Numbered from the stretch's first letter, positions 1-7,103 are shown. The stretch is DNA of 13,247 nt from Bordetella parapertussis (GCA_945883615.1 CAMCYB010000047.1:1-13247), one strand, 5' to 3'. Numbers and translations: made by a program. Notes: generated from the letters alone by a model not told the origin.

Positions 1-16
1 GTTTTACGGGTTGTGA

Positions 17-153
17 GGTCTCCTGCCATCCGGCAAAGATACCATTAGTGCGTATGATCGCGAATTGAAAAAATACAACACATTGAAAAATATAGATTAT
101 TTTTCTTTGCTCAGTAAATCTTGGGTAGATTGGCAGAAGTCAGGAAAGATTTA
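17..153 (+). pseudogene. Orphan 3' end of an unidentified reading frame
   Basis: An open plus-strand frame of 45 codons runs from after a TGA at 14-16 to a TAA at 151-153. It contains the segment SAYDRELKKYNTLKN and ends in [10 protein letters not shown]. No ATG lies in frame; only a TTG at 80-82 could serve as a start. The frame just before the TGA reads FYGL, so it may continue a larger gene through a nonsense or frameshift change. I do not recognise the family. It collides head-on with the truncated ttcA, and its stop codon lies at the probable junction with ttcA DNA, so the frame may itself have lost its natural end. It could also be chance open sequence in an AT-rich stretch. Confidence 0.3.
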
Positions 154-658
154 AAAAGAACGTTGCCAAAATGTCATCACGGTGGTGACCCAGTGCAATT
201 TTTGTTGCGCCTAACTCGCTGGCCACGCGATACAAAATGCCACGACGTAACCTTGAGCAAAGTGAACAGGTTGTTTTGCCTTCAGGAATGACACGCTTGA
301 CAATTGAATAAGTGTCGCGCGTTTCAATATGAAAGGGTATGTCAAGACTTGTCAGGTACTGCGGCAATACCTCGGTTGGGAAACCGGGTTGACCTTGATC
401 TAAATTAACGGCCACAATTTCAAAATCAATCGGTGCGCGTGCACGCAAGGTGATTAATAAATCAAGTAAACCATAAGAGTCTTTTCCACCGGAAACGCAC
501 ACCATGACGCGGTCGCCTGCTTCAATCATGTTGTAGTCTGCCACACCACGCCCCATTTCGTGCATTAAACGCTTATGAAGTTTGTTTGCATCGGCACGAG
601 CAGATTCGTCTTTTTTTAATCGGCTTTTGGGTTCAAAAGATAGGGGGCTTTCAATCAT
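140..658 (-). pseudogene. ttcA: tRNA 2-thiocytidine(32) synthetase TtcA, C-terminally truncated
   Basis: TtcA is a cytosolic PP-loop, iron-sulfur ATPase that thiolates cytidine 32 of certain tRNAs. This frame encodes 172 residues, whereas the family usually has about 300. The N-terminal part is intact: the PP-loop SGGKDS at residues 56-61, the cysteine pair CSLC at 131-134 and GHHRDD at 157-162. The family pattern stops at about residue 170 (FFLNL), where full-length proteins continue with a glycine-rich segment. Here a serine and a TGA stop follow. The lost part should hold the third cysteine ligand of the [4Fe-4S] cluster (Cys213 in the E. coli enzyme), so the product is probably inactive. 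It starts 11 bases after the folB stop, as a second operon gene, with only a weak Shine-Dalgarno. A chimeric assembly at the contig edge is an alternative to a real deletion. Confidence 0.85.
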
Positions 659-669
659 GCTAAACCGCT

Positions 670-1047
670 TTAGGGCGAAGCGCGATGCACGAGTACTTCA
701 ATACCCACACCCAAACTATCTGGAAAAACAGACGTTTTAGTAATACGAACTTTAACAGAGCGGGTTTCAGAAAAAAGTGCCAACAAACGCATGGCAACTT
801 GTTCGGTTAACGTTTCAAGTAAATTAACATGACCGCGGGTGCATTCTTGCACAATAGCTTCGTGAAGCAAACGATAATCAAGCACTGTGCCAATATCGTT
901 ATCGTCAGTTTTTTGAGTGACATCAACATCAATTTCAGCATCAACATGTATGGGTTGTGTTGCTAAGCGCTCATGCTCAAGAATACCAATATAGGCATCA
1001 ATTTTTATACATGAAAAAATAAAACGTCGAGTCGTCATAATAAGCAT
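670..1047 (-). CDS. folB: Dihydroneopterin aldolase FolB
   Basis: FolB converts 7,8-dihydroneopterin to 6-hydroxymethyl-7,8-dihydropterin and glycolaldehyde in folate synthesis, as a cytosolic homo-oligomer. The 125-residue product is close to the usual length of about 120. Recognisable elements are IGILEHER at 20-27, VLDYRLL with the substrate-site tyrosine at 58, [11 protein letters not shown] with the expected substrate-binding glutamate at 78, and the C-terminal strand VKVRITKT with the catalytic lysine at 104. That lysine is followed by threonine rather than the common proline. Two starts are possible, ATG at 1047 or ATG at 1038 (MTTRRF). Neither has a strong Shine-Dalgarno, and the conserved region begins later. 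It is the first gene of a folB-ttcA unit, a pairing known from Burkholderiales. Confidence 0.92.
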   Translation of the reverse strand: MLIMTTRRFIFSCIKIDAYIGILEHERLATQPIHVDAEIDVDVTQKTDDNDIGTVLDYRLLHEAIVQECTRGHVNLLETLTEQVAMRLLALFSETRSVKVRITKTSVFPDSLGVGIEVLVHRASP

Positions 1048-1063
1048 CTTAAAAAATTTACCT

Positions 1064-1092
1064 ATTGTAGGCGTGAATGTGTATTGATTCAG
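1064..1092 (-). promoter_or_regulatory. Possible folB promoter
   Basis: On the minus strand a TACAAT -10 word lies at 1069-1064, with a weak -35 (CTGAAT) 17 bases upstream at 1092-1087. Transcription would begin about 10 bases before the first folB ATG, giving a very short leader and mildly favouring the second ATG at 1038. The -35 is poor, so this is tentative. Confidence 0.35.
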
Positions 1093-1126
1093 AGCCTTTA
1101 ATAGCGATTAAAATACACGCTCAATC

Positions 1127-1150
1127 AATTGCTAAAAATATTTGGCAATT
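1127..1150. repeat. 24-bp palindrome in the folB/oxidoreductase divergent spacer
   Basis: AATTGC at 1127-1132 and GCAATT at 1145-1150 are inverted copies. The inner bases pair as one G-T plus three A-T, leaving a four-base centre. It lies between two divergently transcribed genes, so it could be an operator for either. No regulator family is indicated, and AT-rich spacers produce such palindromes by chance. Confidence 0.4.
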
Positions 1151-1170
1151 TAACGAATATATGTAAACAA

Positions 1171-1222
1171 TCACCTTTAAATATCACCTCTTAAAATCAC
1201 CTCTTAAAATCACTTTTAAAAG
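1171..1222. repeat. Four 13-bp tandem repeats before the oxidoreductase start
   Basis: Copies begin at 1171, 1184, 1197 and 1210, an exact 13-base period. The second and third are identical (TCACCTCTTAAAA). The first and fourth are diverged but keep TCAC at the head and an A-rich end. A fifth TCAC at 1223 leads into the start codon at 1230. The array occupies the place where a leader and ribosome-binding site would be. It may be replication slippage or a regulatory array. Confidence 0.85.
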
Positions 1223-1229
1223 TCACGCG

Positions 1230-2153
1230 ATGCAAAAAAAATATGATGCCGTCATTATTGGTGCAGGGCCAGCGGGTGTGAGCTGTGCCATTTGGCTCAA
1301 GCAATTTGGTTTTGAGCCGTTGTTGCTCGAAGCATCAGACCGCGTGGGTGGTTTGTCAGCTCGCAACCCTTTTTTTGATTTATGGACCCCTACCGCAGCA
1401 GGCCAAACGGGCATAGATATTGCGCGTGGTATGGCTTCACAACTCGAGGCCAGTGGTGCTGAAGTTTGGCTTGATAGTTCAGTTGAGCAGGTTGTGCGGG
1501 TTGAAACTGATTGTGAAAGCCCCTCGCAAAACAAACAAGTTAATCAATTTAGCATTTCAGTTTGGCATGAAGGCCAATTAATTGATATTCAAGCGAGTGC
1601 AGTCGTGATTGCATCTGGTGTGAAGGCTCGCCCACTCAATCGGGGTCAAGATGAGTCATGGCCAGGTGTGTTAATTGGGCCGGGTAAAAAAATTGTTCAA
1701 CAAGACTTTACAGGCTTAAACGTGGCCTTATTAGGCGGTGGTGACAATGCTTTTGAAAACTATGAGTACATCAAATCACGTGGTGCACGTCAAGCACATA
1801 TTTTTGCTCGCTCGATTCGCGCACAAAAACAGTTTGTCGCGCGTGTCCCTTCAAGTGATGTATTTGTAGGCTCTTACTTGGTTGAGCCGAACACTAAAAC
1901 AGTGAATGGTCATGCTTACGATTTAATAATTGTTTTGTATGGTTGGGAAGCGCAGGCCACCTTTGTTGCGCCCTTAGCACTCAAGCATCACGGTAATGGT
2001 TTTATTGCCACCAATCATGATACGGCGCAAACCAGTCAGCCGGGTGTCTATGCTATTGGTGAAGTTGCGCAACGTATGCACCCGTGTGTTGTGACTGCCT
2101 TTGCAGATGGCGTGGTGGCAGCCAAGGCGATTCAAGCACAACAAGTCGACTAA
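1230..2153 (+). CDS. FAD/NAD(P)-dependent oxidoreductase, thioredoxin-reductase-like fold
   Basis: This 307-residue protein has the two-dinucleotide-domain layout of the small TrxR-like flavoproteins. An N-terminal Rossmann motif GAGPAG (11-16) with an acidic residue ending strand 2 (Glu34) binds FAD. IASG is at 127-130, a second nucleotide motif GGGDNA at 169-174 suits NAD(P)H, and a C-terminal GVYAIGE at 272-278 closes the FAD site (usually ending in Asp). The redox CxxC of thioredoxin reductase is absent from the central domain, so it should not reduce thioredoxin. A ferredoxin/flavodoxin reductase-type or other NAD(P)H oxidoreductase role is possible, but the substrate is unknown. The start at 1230 places the first motif correctly, yet no Shine-Dalgarno is visible: the 13-bp repeats abut it. 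It is transcribed alone and converges on mnmH. Confidence 0.85.
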   Translation: MQKKYDAVIIGAGPAGVSCAIWLKQFGFEPLLLEASDRVGGLSARNPFFDLWTPTAAGQTGIDIARGMASQLEASGAEVWLDSSVEQVVRVETDCESPSQNKQVNQFSISVWHEGQLIDIQASAVVIASGVKARPLNRGQDESWPGVLIGPGKKIVQQDFTGLNVALLGGGDNAFENYEYIKSRGARQAHIFARSIRAQKQFVARVPSSDVFVGSYLVEPNTKTVNGHAYDLIIVLYGWEAQATFVAPLALKHHGNGFIATNHDTAQTSQPGVYAIGEVAQRMHPCVVTAFADGVVAAKAIQAQQVD

Positions 2154-3259
2154 AAGGTTTCACGATACGATTTGCAGTAATTGATAACTTCCTCTGCATC
2201 ACCTTCAAAAACAATTCGGTCTTTTTTTAACTCGTGCTGATAGCGATACATGGGGTCGTAATAGGTTTCAAGTAGAGGTTTGATCCATTCTTTATGCGCA
2301 CTAAAACCATGCCCTCTGCGTTGTTCAGCTAAAGCGATTTGCATGGTTTCACGCATTGTTGCATGGCGTTCACCGCCGAGTTTCTTTTGTAAATTATCTA
2401 GCGCGGTCAGTAACTGTTGGCTGTAGGCGACGTAGGCTTCATCACTTTCACCATAAAGTGAAAGGTACTCTTCACTAAGTCGTTCTACATAATCACGCAC
2501 AATTCGATCAACACGGGTTTCTAACGCAGCATGCACCCAGGTTAACGGGCTTGAAAGCATACGGTCTCTTAATGGAATGGGTAGGGCGCAACGACCGATC
2601 ATACGTGACTCATCTTCCAGCACAATGAGGTGGTGGCCTTGTGCGTGCTGCTTCATAAAAGCAATTGTGAGCATGTGATCAAAATCAATCTGGTTGGGTT
2701 GGGGTAATGCGTGCCGACCAAAGCTTGAGCCCCGATGATTAGCGATTGCCTCTAGGTCGATTTGGTGAGTTAAAACATGAATGACATCTGTTTTGCCTGT
2801 GCCGGTCATGCCGCCGACAATTAAAAACCGAGAGGCCTCAATCTTTTGAGATAAGGTGTTTATGAGGTATTGGCGCATCGCTTTGTAGCCACCCTCAATG
2901 CGTGGGTAAATCACCCCCGAATCAGCCAGCCATTTTTGAACGGTTTGTGAACGCAGGCCACCACGAAAGCAATATAAAACGCCTTGTGGGTTTTGTTGGG
3001 CGAACGCCAGCCACTGTTGCATGCGCTGCGCTTTTATATCACCACAAACTAGGCGATGACCCAATGCAATGGCAGCATCTTGGCCCGAATGCTTATAACA
3101 AATGCCGACTTGATGGCGTTCATCATCAGTCATCAAAGGTAGGTTTAGGGTGTGAGGAAAGGCCCCTTGAGTAAACTCAATCGGTGCTCTGACATCAAGC
3201 ATCGGTGTATCGTCGACAAAGAGCGCGTCAGAGATTGCGATTGTGGGTAATGAAATCAT
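2150..3259 (-). CDS. mnmH: tRNA 2-selenouridine synthase MnmH (SelU)
   Basis: MnmH replaces sulfur by selenium at 2-thiouridine 34 of tRNAs for Lys, Glu and Gln, passing through a geranylated intermediate and using selenophosphate. The protein has an N-terminal rhodanese domain (LDVRAPIEF at 21-29; catalytic-type loop CFRGGLRSQT from Cys97) and a C-terminal P-loop domain (Walker A GGMTGTGKT at 149-157, HRGSSFG at 175-181, LEDESRMIG around 214-222). I chose the ATG at 3259, giving 369 residues. It places the key cysteine at 97 as in E. coli, has AAGG ten bases upstream, and avoids the 41-base overlap with the M61 gene that the upstream ATG at 3313 would create. It follows that gene by 13 bases. 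The function implies SelD (selenophosphate synthetase) elsewhere in the genome; it is not in this window. Confidence 0.92.
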   Translation of the reverse strand: MISLPTIAISDALFVDDTPMLDVRAPIEFTQGAFPHTLNLPLMTDDERHQVGICYKHSGQDAAIALGHRLVCGDIKAQRMQQWLAFAQQNPQGVLYCFRGGLRSQTVQKWLADSGVIYPRIEGGYKAMRQYLINTLSQKIEASRFLIVGGMTGTGKTDVIHVLTHQIDLEAIANHRGSSFGRHALPQPNQIDFDHMLTIAFMKQHAQGHHLIVLEDESRMIGRCALPIPLRDRMLSSPLTWVHAALETRVDRIVRDYVERLSEEYLSLYGESDEAYVAYSQQLLTALDNLQKKLGGERHATMRETMQIALAEQRRGHGFSAHKEWIKPLLETYYDPMYRYQHELKKDRIVFEGDAEEVINYCKSYRETF

Positions 3260-3272
3260 TAAATGTGTGCCT

Positions 3273-5219
3273 TTATAGCCGCGTGAGGGTGCATAGGTTG
3301 AGCGCGGGTGCACTTAAAGTCACTGTAAAGGTGCGTAACACATCACCCCTGAATACTGTGGCATTAATTTGATCTTTGGGTCGATAACGAGCCATGATTT
3401 GGTTGAGGCTGTCACGTGTGCCACCTACTTTTAAGCTGTCTAGAGCGACCAACGTATCGTGTGCTGATAAGCCTGCGAGATGTGCGGCACCGTTTTCAAA
3501 TACATGACTCAAAATTAAGTTTGCGCCAGCTGGTTTGACATTGGCATCAATTGAAGGGCAGGTTTCTTTGGCCTTAAAGCTCAAGGTGATACCAGCATAA
3601 GCTAAGCATTTTTTTAGCGGTAGGTCAGATGTACCGGCTGCCCAAGCATTAATTTGTTTGGTTAGGTTAACACCGGTTGCGTATTGCACAATTTGCGCAA
3701 AATCGTTTTCATCAAGGCCAAATTGATGCAGTGCAGTAAGTTGTTTTTTATTATTGATAATATTGTTTTTAATGTTATTTTTAACTTTAATTTTATTCGA
3801 TGCAGTCAAATAAGATTTGCTTTTTAATTGATCGGAAGTTGACTCTGCATCAGCTTCAAAGGGCTGCAACTGTGGCAATTTATGATAAAAATCTCGGCCA
3901 TAATGTTTCCATAAATAACGCATCACATCATCAAGACTACGTTTGTTGTGGGTTGCGGCACGTATAGACAAATCAATGCATAGCGCCACGAGCGATCCTT
4001 TGGCGTAATAGCTTGAAATGGCGTTAGGCGCGTTTTCATCTTGCTTGTAATACTTTGTCCAGGCTTCGAAAGAACTTTGTGCAACCGATTGTTTAAAACG
4101 CCCCGGTTGGCGCATAACGCCCGCAATGGTTTCGCCTAAGCGTTCGAAATATTGCTTTTCGGTTAAGAGCCCTGTTTTGACTAACGTTAAATCGTCATAA
4201 TACGAAGTGATACCCTCGAAAACCCAAAGCAATGTGGTGTGATTGGGTTGCGTTAAATCGTAGGGAACAAAGGCGTTTGGCTTGATACGTTTAACATGCC
4301 AGGTATGAAAATATTCATGGCTTACGAGCCCTAAAAAATCATTGTAAGATTTGGGCGCTTCAGCTTGCCCTAAAGTGGGTAAGCTGTTTCGCGAAGTGAT
4401 TAATGCGGTTGATGCGCGGTGCTCAAGCCCCCCATAACCATCACCCGTGACCAGCGTTAAAAATGTGTATAACGGTGAGCTATCTAAAAAAGGTGCGCGC
4501 TGCGTCTTGGGTTCAAATAATTTAATCTGTGATTCGCAAATACGCTTGACGTCAGCCCGAATGCGAACCAAGTCAAGGTTGGGAATGTGCCCGGTTAGAA
4601 CCAATTGATGTTGCGCACCGCAGGCAATAAATTTAATGGTCTGTGGTGTGCCGATTTCAAATGGGTAATCGATCAAAGCATCATAATTCGGGGCATGGTA
4701 AAGCCCTAAATGATTTGTGTTGTCAGGCTGACCCGTTTGCGCTTGAGGCATGCTGGTGTAGGTTTGCCAATGATCAAGTTCAGCTGGCGCAGTGATTAAA
4801 ACCTCACAGGGTTGGTGTGCCTGCCCCTCAACACATAAAAAAATACTGGTGCCATTAAAAAAGGCATGGTGCTGATCGATGTGTGCACCTCTGACAGATA
4901 GATCCCACGCATAGACAACAATTTCAATATCAATCGCATCGTTGCTGTTGTGAATGACCCAGCTGTGATTGTCAGGCCGAGTCACGTCACACGCACCCTG
5001 TTTATTTTGAGCAGTAAAGGTTTCAATGTGACGTGCAAAATCGCGAATCAAATAACTGCCGGGTATCCAACTGGGTAAAAAAACCTTTTGGGCAATAGGG
5101 TCTGGCTTAGCAATGTGTAGGTAAACACGAAGGCGATGACCGGCCACGTCAGAGAGTTCAACATGATATTGTAGTGCTGTTGAAGTATTTTGAAGCAGTG
5201 TTTTTTCTACAGTTTGCAT
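3273..5219 (-). CDS. M61-family (glycyl aminopeptidase-type) metallopeptidase with PDZ domain
   Basis: This 648-residue protein has the M61 architecture: an N-terminal beta-rich domain (about 1-190, with LPSWIPGSYLIRDFARHIE at 48-66), a gluzincin catalytic domain with HEYFH at 301-305 and the third zinc-ligand glutamate in WVFEG (Glu335), and a PDZ domain at about 563-637. The family cleaves N-terminal glycine or alanine from peptides; the physiological role is unclear. No signal peptide is visible, so it is likely cytosolic. An unusual feature is a stretch at about residues 445-498, between YGRDF and GLDENDF, that is much longer than I expect in relatives and contains an Asn/Lys/Ile-rich low-complexity core (476-492). 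The gene begins a unit with mnmH and is divergent from atpI. The Shine-Dalgarno is weak. Confidence 0.9.
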   Translation of the reverse strand: MQTVEKTLLQNTSTALQYHVELSDVAGHRLRVYLHIAKPDPIAQKVFLPSWIPGSYLIRDFARHIETFTAQNKQGACDVTRPDNHSWVIHNSNDAIDIEIVVYAWDLSVRGAHIDQHHAFFNGTSIFLCVEGQAHQPCEVLITAPAELDHWQTYTSMPQAQTGQPDNTNHLGLYHAPNYDALIDYPFEIGTPQTIKFIACGAQHQLVLTGHIPNLDLVRIRADVKRICESQIKLFEPKTQRAPFLDSSPLYTFLTLVTGDGYGGLEHRASTALITSRNSLPTLGQAEAPKSYNDFLGLVSHEYFHTWHVKRIKPNAFVPYDLTQPNHTTLLWVFEGITSYYDDLTLVKTGLLTEKQYFERLGETIAGVMRQPGRFKQSVAQSSFEAWTKYYKQDENAPNAISSYYAKGSLVALCIDLSIRAATHNKRSLDDVMRYLWKHYGRDFYHKLPQLQPFEADAESTSDQLKSKSYLTASNKIKVKNNIKNNIINNKKQLTALHQFGLDENDFAQIVQYATGVNLTKQINAWAAGTSDLPLKKCLAYAGITLSFKAKETCPSIDANVKPAGANLILSHVFENGAAHLAGLSAHDTLVALDSLKVGGTRDSLNQIMARYRPKDQINATVFRGDVLRTFTVTLSAPALNLCTLTRL

Positions 5220-5428
5220 GTTGGCTTAAGAAGGTGCTGAAATGTGGGTTCGAAGGCTATATTTTGCGGTTTATATGACCTGATATTTGTATCTTAGCCA
5301 TAAACATTCAGAAAATTTTTATGTTGCGGTGCGTCAGGGCAATGTAAGCTTTGAGAAATGATGGCAATTAAGCGAAGTTATTGTCTTTTAGTGCTTGAAT
5401 CGGTACCTATTGCAATCGCAAACAACTT

Positions 5429-5457
5429 TTGCGACCATTGGTAAAAACCGCTACAAT
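5429..5457 (+). promoter_or_regulatory. sigma70-type promoter of the atp operon
   Basis: TTGCGA at 5429-5434 and TACAAT at 5452-5457 are separated by exactly 17 bases. They match the sigma70 consensus at four of six and five of six positions. Transcription would start near 5464, giving a leader of about 76 bases before the atpI start. No comparable pair is seen elsewhere upstream of the operon. Confidence 0.75.
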
Positions 5458-5485
5458 ATCGGAGTTTTGTTTAACCGTTTTACTA

Positions 5486-5502
5486 ATGCGAAGTTTTCGC
5501 AT
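5486..5502 (+). promoter_or_regulatory. Short perfect hairpin in the atp operon leader
   Basis: ATGCGAA (5486-5492) and TTCGCAT (5496-5502) are perfect inverted copies around a GTT loop. The hairpin falls about 22-38 bases into the predicted transcript and well before the atpI start. No U-run follows, so it is not a terminator. It may stabilise the 5' end or act as a protein site in the DNA. Confidence 0.5.
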
Positions 5503-5539
5503 AACAAAGCGGTCTGTTTCTGTAGCGGTGATCAAGCTC

Positions 5540-5974
5540 ATGTCAGTTCTCGTTACGAAACCAATAAAACTGTCAGAGCAAGATAAGCGCTTGATCGCTT
5601 TGAAAGCAAGAGCGCTGTTAGGTTGGTTGGTTCTATCACAGTTGTTAGCAGGGTTATTTGTATCGGCATTGTTCGGTGTTTTTTCTGGGCAAGCAGCTGC
5701 GCTTAGCGCGCTAGCCGGTGCAGGCGCTTATTGGCTGCCCAATGCCATTGCGGCTTTAAGGTTGGCTTTGTCAACATTTAGGCCGCAAGGTGCTAACCCC
5801 GTAGCAGTTTTGGGCGGTTTTTTAGTCAAAATGTTGGTTGCTGCTTTGTTGTTGTGGGTCGTTGCCCAATACGGCGGTGATCAGGTAAATTGGTTTGCAG
5901 TTTTGCTAGGTTTAATTGCTACATTGAAGGGTTACCTTATCGCTTTTATGGTTTTCGGGCAAAATTTTCGATAA
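5540..5974 (+). CDS. atpI: ATP synthase accessory protein AtpI
   Basis: AtpI is a small inner-membrane protein that assists assembly of the Fo c-ring; it is not part of the final enzyme. From ATG 5540 the product has 144 residues: a charged N-terminus (1-22, SEQDKRLIALKARALLGW) and four hydrophobic segments at about 24-47, 52-75, 87-109 and 117-138. It ends AFMVFGQNFR, typical of proteobacterial AtpI. The frame is open further upstream, but the ATG at 5429 overlaps the promoter and the added residues do not look conserved. The Shine-Dalgarno for 5540 is weak, consistent with the low amount of AtpI needed. It is the first gene of the operon, 135 bases before atpB. Confidence 0.85.
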   Translation: MSVLVTKPIKLSEQDKRLIALKARALLGWLVLSQLLAGLFVSALFGVFSGQAAALSALAGAGAYWLPNAIAALRLALSTFRPQGANPVAVLGGFLVKMLVAALLLWVVAQYGGDQVNWFAVLLGLIATLKGYLIAFMVFGQNFR

Positions 5975-6016
5975 GTCTCTTGAGCATTGATCTAAGTTTG
6001 GGTTTATGAGTTTCGG

Positions 6017-6048
6017 TAAGACAAGTTTGGGTTTTGCACCTTGTCTTA
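6017..6048 (+). promoter_or_regulatory. Hairpin between atpI and atpB
   Basis: TAAGACAAG (6017-6025) and CTTGTCTTA (6040-6048) form a perfect nine-pair stem with a 14-base loop. The sequence after it (AGTTGAATAAAA) lacks a U-run, so it should not terminate transcription. It is a candidate RNA-processing or stability element separating the atpI message from the structural genes. Confidence 0.5.
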
Positions 6049-6109
6049 AGTTGAATAAAACGGGTTTCGATGCCTCAGCTTCGTGACTCAATTTAGTTAA
6101 AGGTAAACC

Positions 6110-6991
6110 ATGTCAGCTCCAGGCGGCGTGTCTCCCCAGTCTTATTACATTCAGCACCATCTGGTGCACAATAATAATATTGGTCAAAAGCAGTCAATCA
6201 TTGCTGACTTTTCAGTCATTAATTACGACTCGCTGTTTTGGGCCGGGCTAATGGGTTTTATTGCCGTTTTCTTTTTGTGGCGTGCTGCCCGCGTTGCCAC
6301 GGCTGGTGTGCCCGGTCGTTTTCAGTGTTTTGTTGAGATGTTGGTCGATATGGTTGATCAGCAAGCCCGTAGCATTGTGCCAAGTGAAGTCACACGTCGT
6401 TTTGTAGCACCTTTAGCGCTGACCGTTTTTGTCTGGATCGTGTTAATGAATGCACTTGATCTAGTGCCGGTTGATTTATTACCCTGGATCTTTAAAACGA
6501 CTGGCCTAGGGGCTCAAGTAGGCGACTCGTTTCATTACCACCGTATTTTGCCAACGGCTGATTTAAACATACCAATGGGCATGTCGTTGGGCGTATTGTT
6601 GTTGATGTTTTACTACGGCATCAAAATTAAATCGCCAACAGGTTTCGTAACCGAGTTGTTCACGGCTCCCTTTCATGCACACGGCTTCGCGGCGGTTTTA
6701 TTGGCGCCAGCAAACTTTTTATTAAATATAGTTGAATACGCTGCAAAATCTGTATCGCTAGGTATGCGATTGTTTGGCAATATGTTTGCGGGCGAATTAA
6801 TTTTTATGTTGATTGCCCTTCTTGGCGGCGCTTGGACCGGCTTTAATGCGACGAGCGTGGCACTGGGTTTTGGCCAGATTTTAGCGGGTTCGATCTGGGC
6901 AATTTTTCACATAATGATTGTATTGTTACAGGCATTTATCTTTATGATGTTGACGCTGGTTTATATTGGCCAGGCGCACGAAGGGCACTAA
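6110..6991 (+). CDS. atpB: F1Fo ATP synthase subunit a
   Basis: Subunit a is the stationary membrane half-channel protein that passes protons to and from the c-ring. The 293-residue product has the expected hydrophobic helices and conserved motifs: PTADLN at 148-153, the helix [16 protein letters not shown] with the essential arginine at 220 (counterpart of E. coli Arg210), and [15 protein letters not shown] near the end with the conserved glutamine at 274. An N-terminal tail of about 30 residues precedes the first conserved segment ([14 protein letters not shown]), as in other betaproteobacteria. AAAGGT at 6099-6104 is a good ribosome-binding site six bases before the ATG. Hairpin-bearing spacers lie on both sides. 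Confidence 0.97.
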   Translation: MSAPGGVSPQSYYIQHHLVHNNNIGQKQSIIADFSVINYDSLFWAGLMGFIAVFFLWRAARVATAGVPGRFQCFVEMLVDMVDQQARSIVPSEVTRRFVAPLALTVFVWIVLMNALDLVPVDLLPWIFKTTGLGAQVGDSFHYHRILPTADLNIPMGMSLGVLLLMFYYGIKIKSPTGFVTELFTAPFHAHGFAAVLLAPANFLLNIVEYAAKSVSLGMRLFGNMFAGELIFMLIALLGGAWTGFNATSVALGFGQILAGSIWAIFHIMIVLLQAFIFMMLTLVYIGQAHEGH

Positions 6992-7048
6992 TTAAGTACT
7001 TGAGTATGAACTGATTTACCCTTGTTTGGCTTCACGTTTAACCTTATT

Positions 7049-7103
7049 TTTAAAAAGCGTTTAACATGCGGTCTTCACAAAAAAAGCAGTAAACGTTTTT
7101 AAA
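7049..7103 (+). promoter_or_regulatory. Large hairpin between atpB and atpE, followed by U-rich tract
   Basis: TTTAAAAAgCGTTTA (7049-7063) pairs with TAAACGTTTTTAAA (7090-7103) over 14 base pairs with one bulged G at 7057 and a 26-base loop. Runs of T follow from 7104. The stem is AT-rich, so it is a weak terminator at most. In a single operon it more likely acts as an mRNA processing, stability or attenuation point before the highly expressed atpE. Confidence 0.55.

Larger units (their letters stand above)
5220..5539. other. Divergent spacer between the M61 gene and atpI
   Basis: This 320-base stretch has no convincing gene. Its right part holds the atp promoter and a leader hairpin, listed separately. 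The left part (5220-5400) should hold the minus-strand promoter of the M61-mnmH unit, but I see no strong pair of hexamers there. A TTGC-N4-GCAA partial palindrome sits at 5410-5421, just upstream of the atp -35. An ATG at 5429 is in frame with atpI, but it lies inside the predicted -35 hexamer and the extra residues do not resemble AtpI, so the spacer is taken to run to 5539. Confidence 0.7.

Noticed and set aside
1..153. Right end of another IS66 copy at the ttcA break
   Set aside because: No CGCTTAC-type tip or other IS66 terminal sequence is seen near the junction.
1171..1226. CRISPR-like array
   Set aside because: The 13-base units are directly contiguous with no spacers, so this is a simple tandem repeat.
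2902..3174. Plus-strand frame opposite mnmH
   Set aside because: It is fully antisense to the conserved rhodanese domain of mnmH and looks like a shadow of its codons.
3260..3313. Upstream ATG giving mnmH 18 extra residues
   Set aside because: It would overlap the M61 gene by 41 bases and add unconserved residues. The ATG at 3259 has AAGG upstream and places the key cysteine at 97 as in E. coli.
5395..5586. Small 63-codon plus-strand frame in the atp leader
   Set aside because: It spans the promoter and runs into atpI in another frame, with no Shine-Dalgarno and no recognisable protein character.
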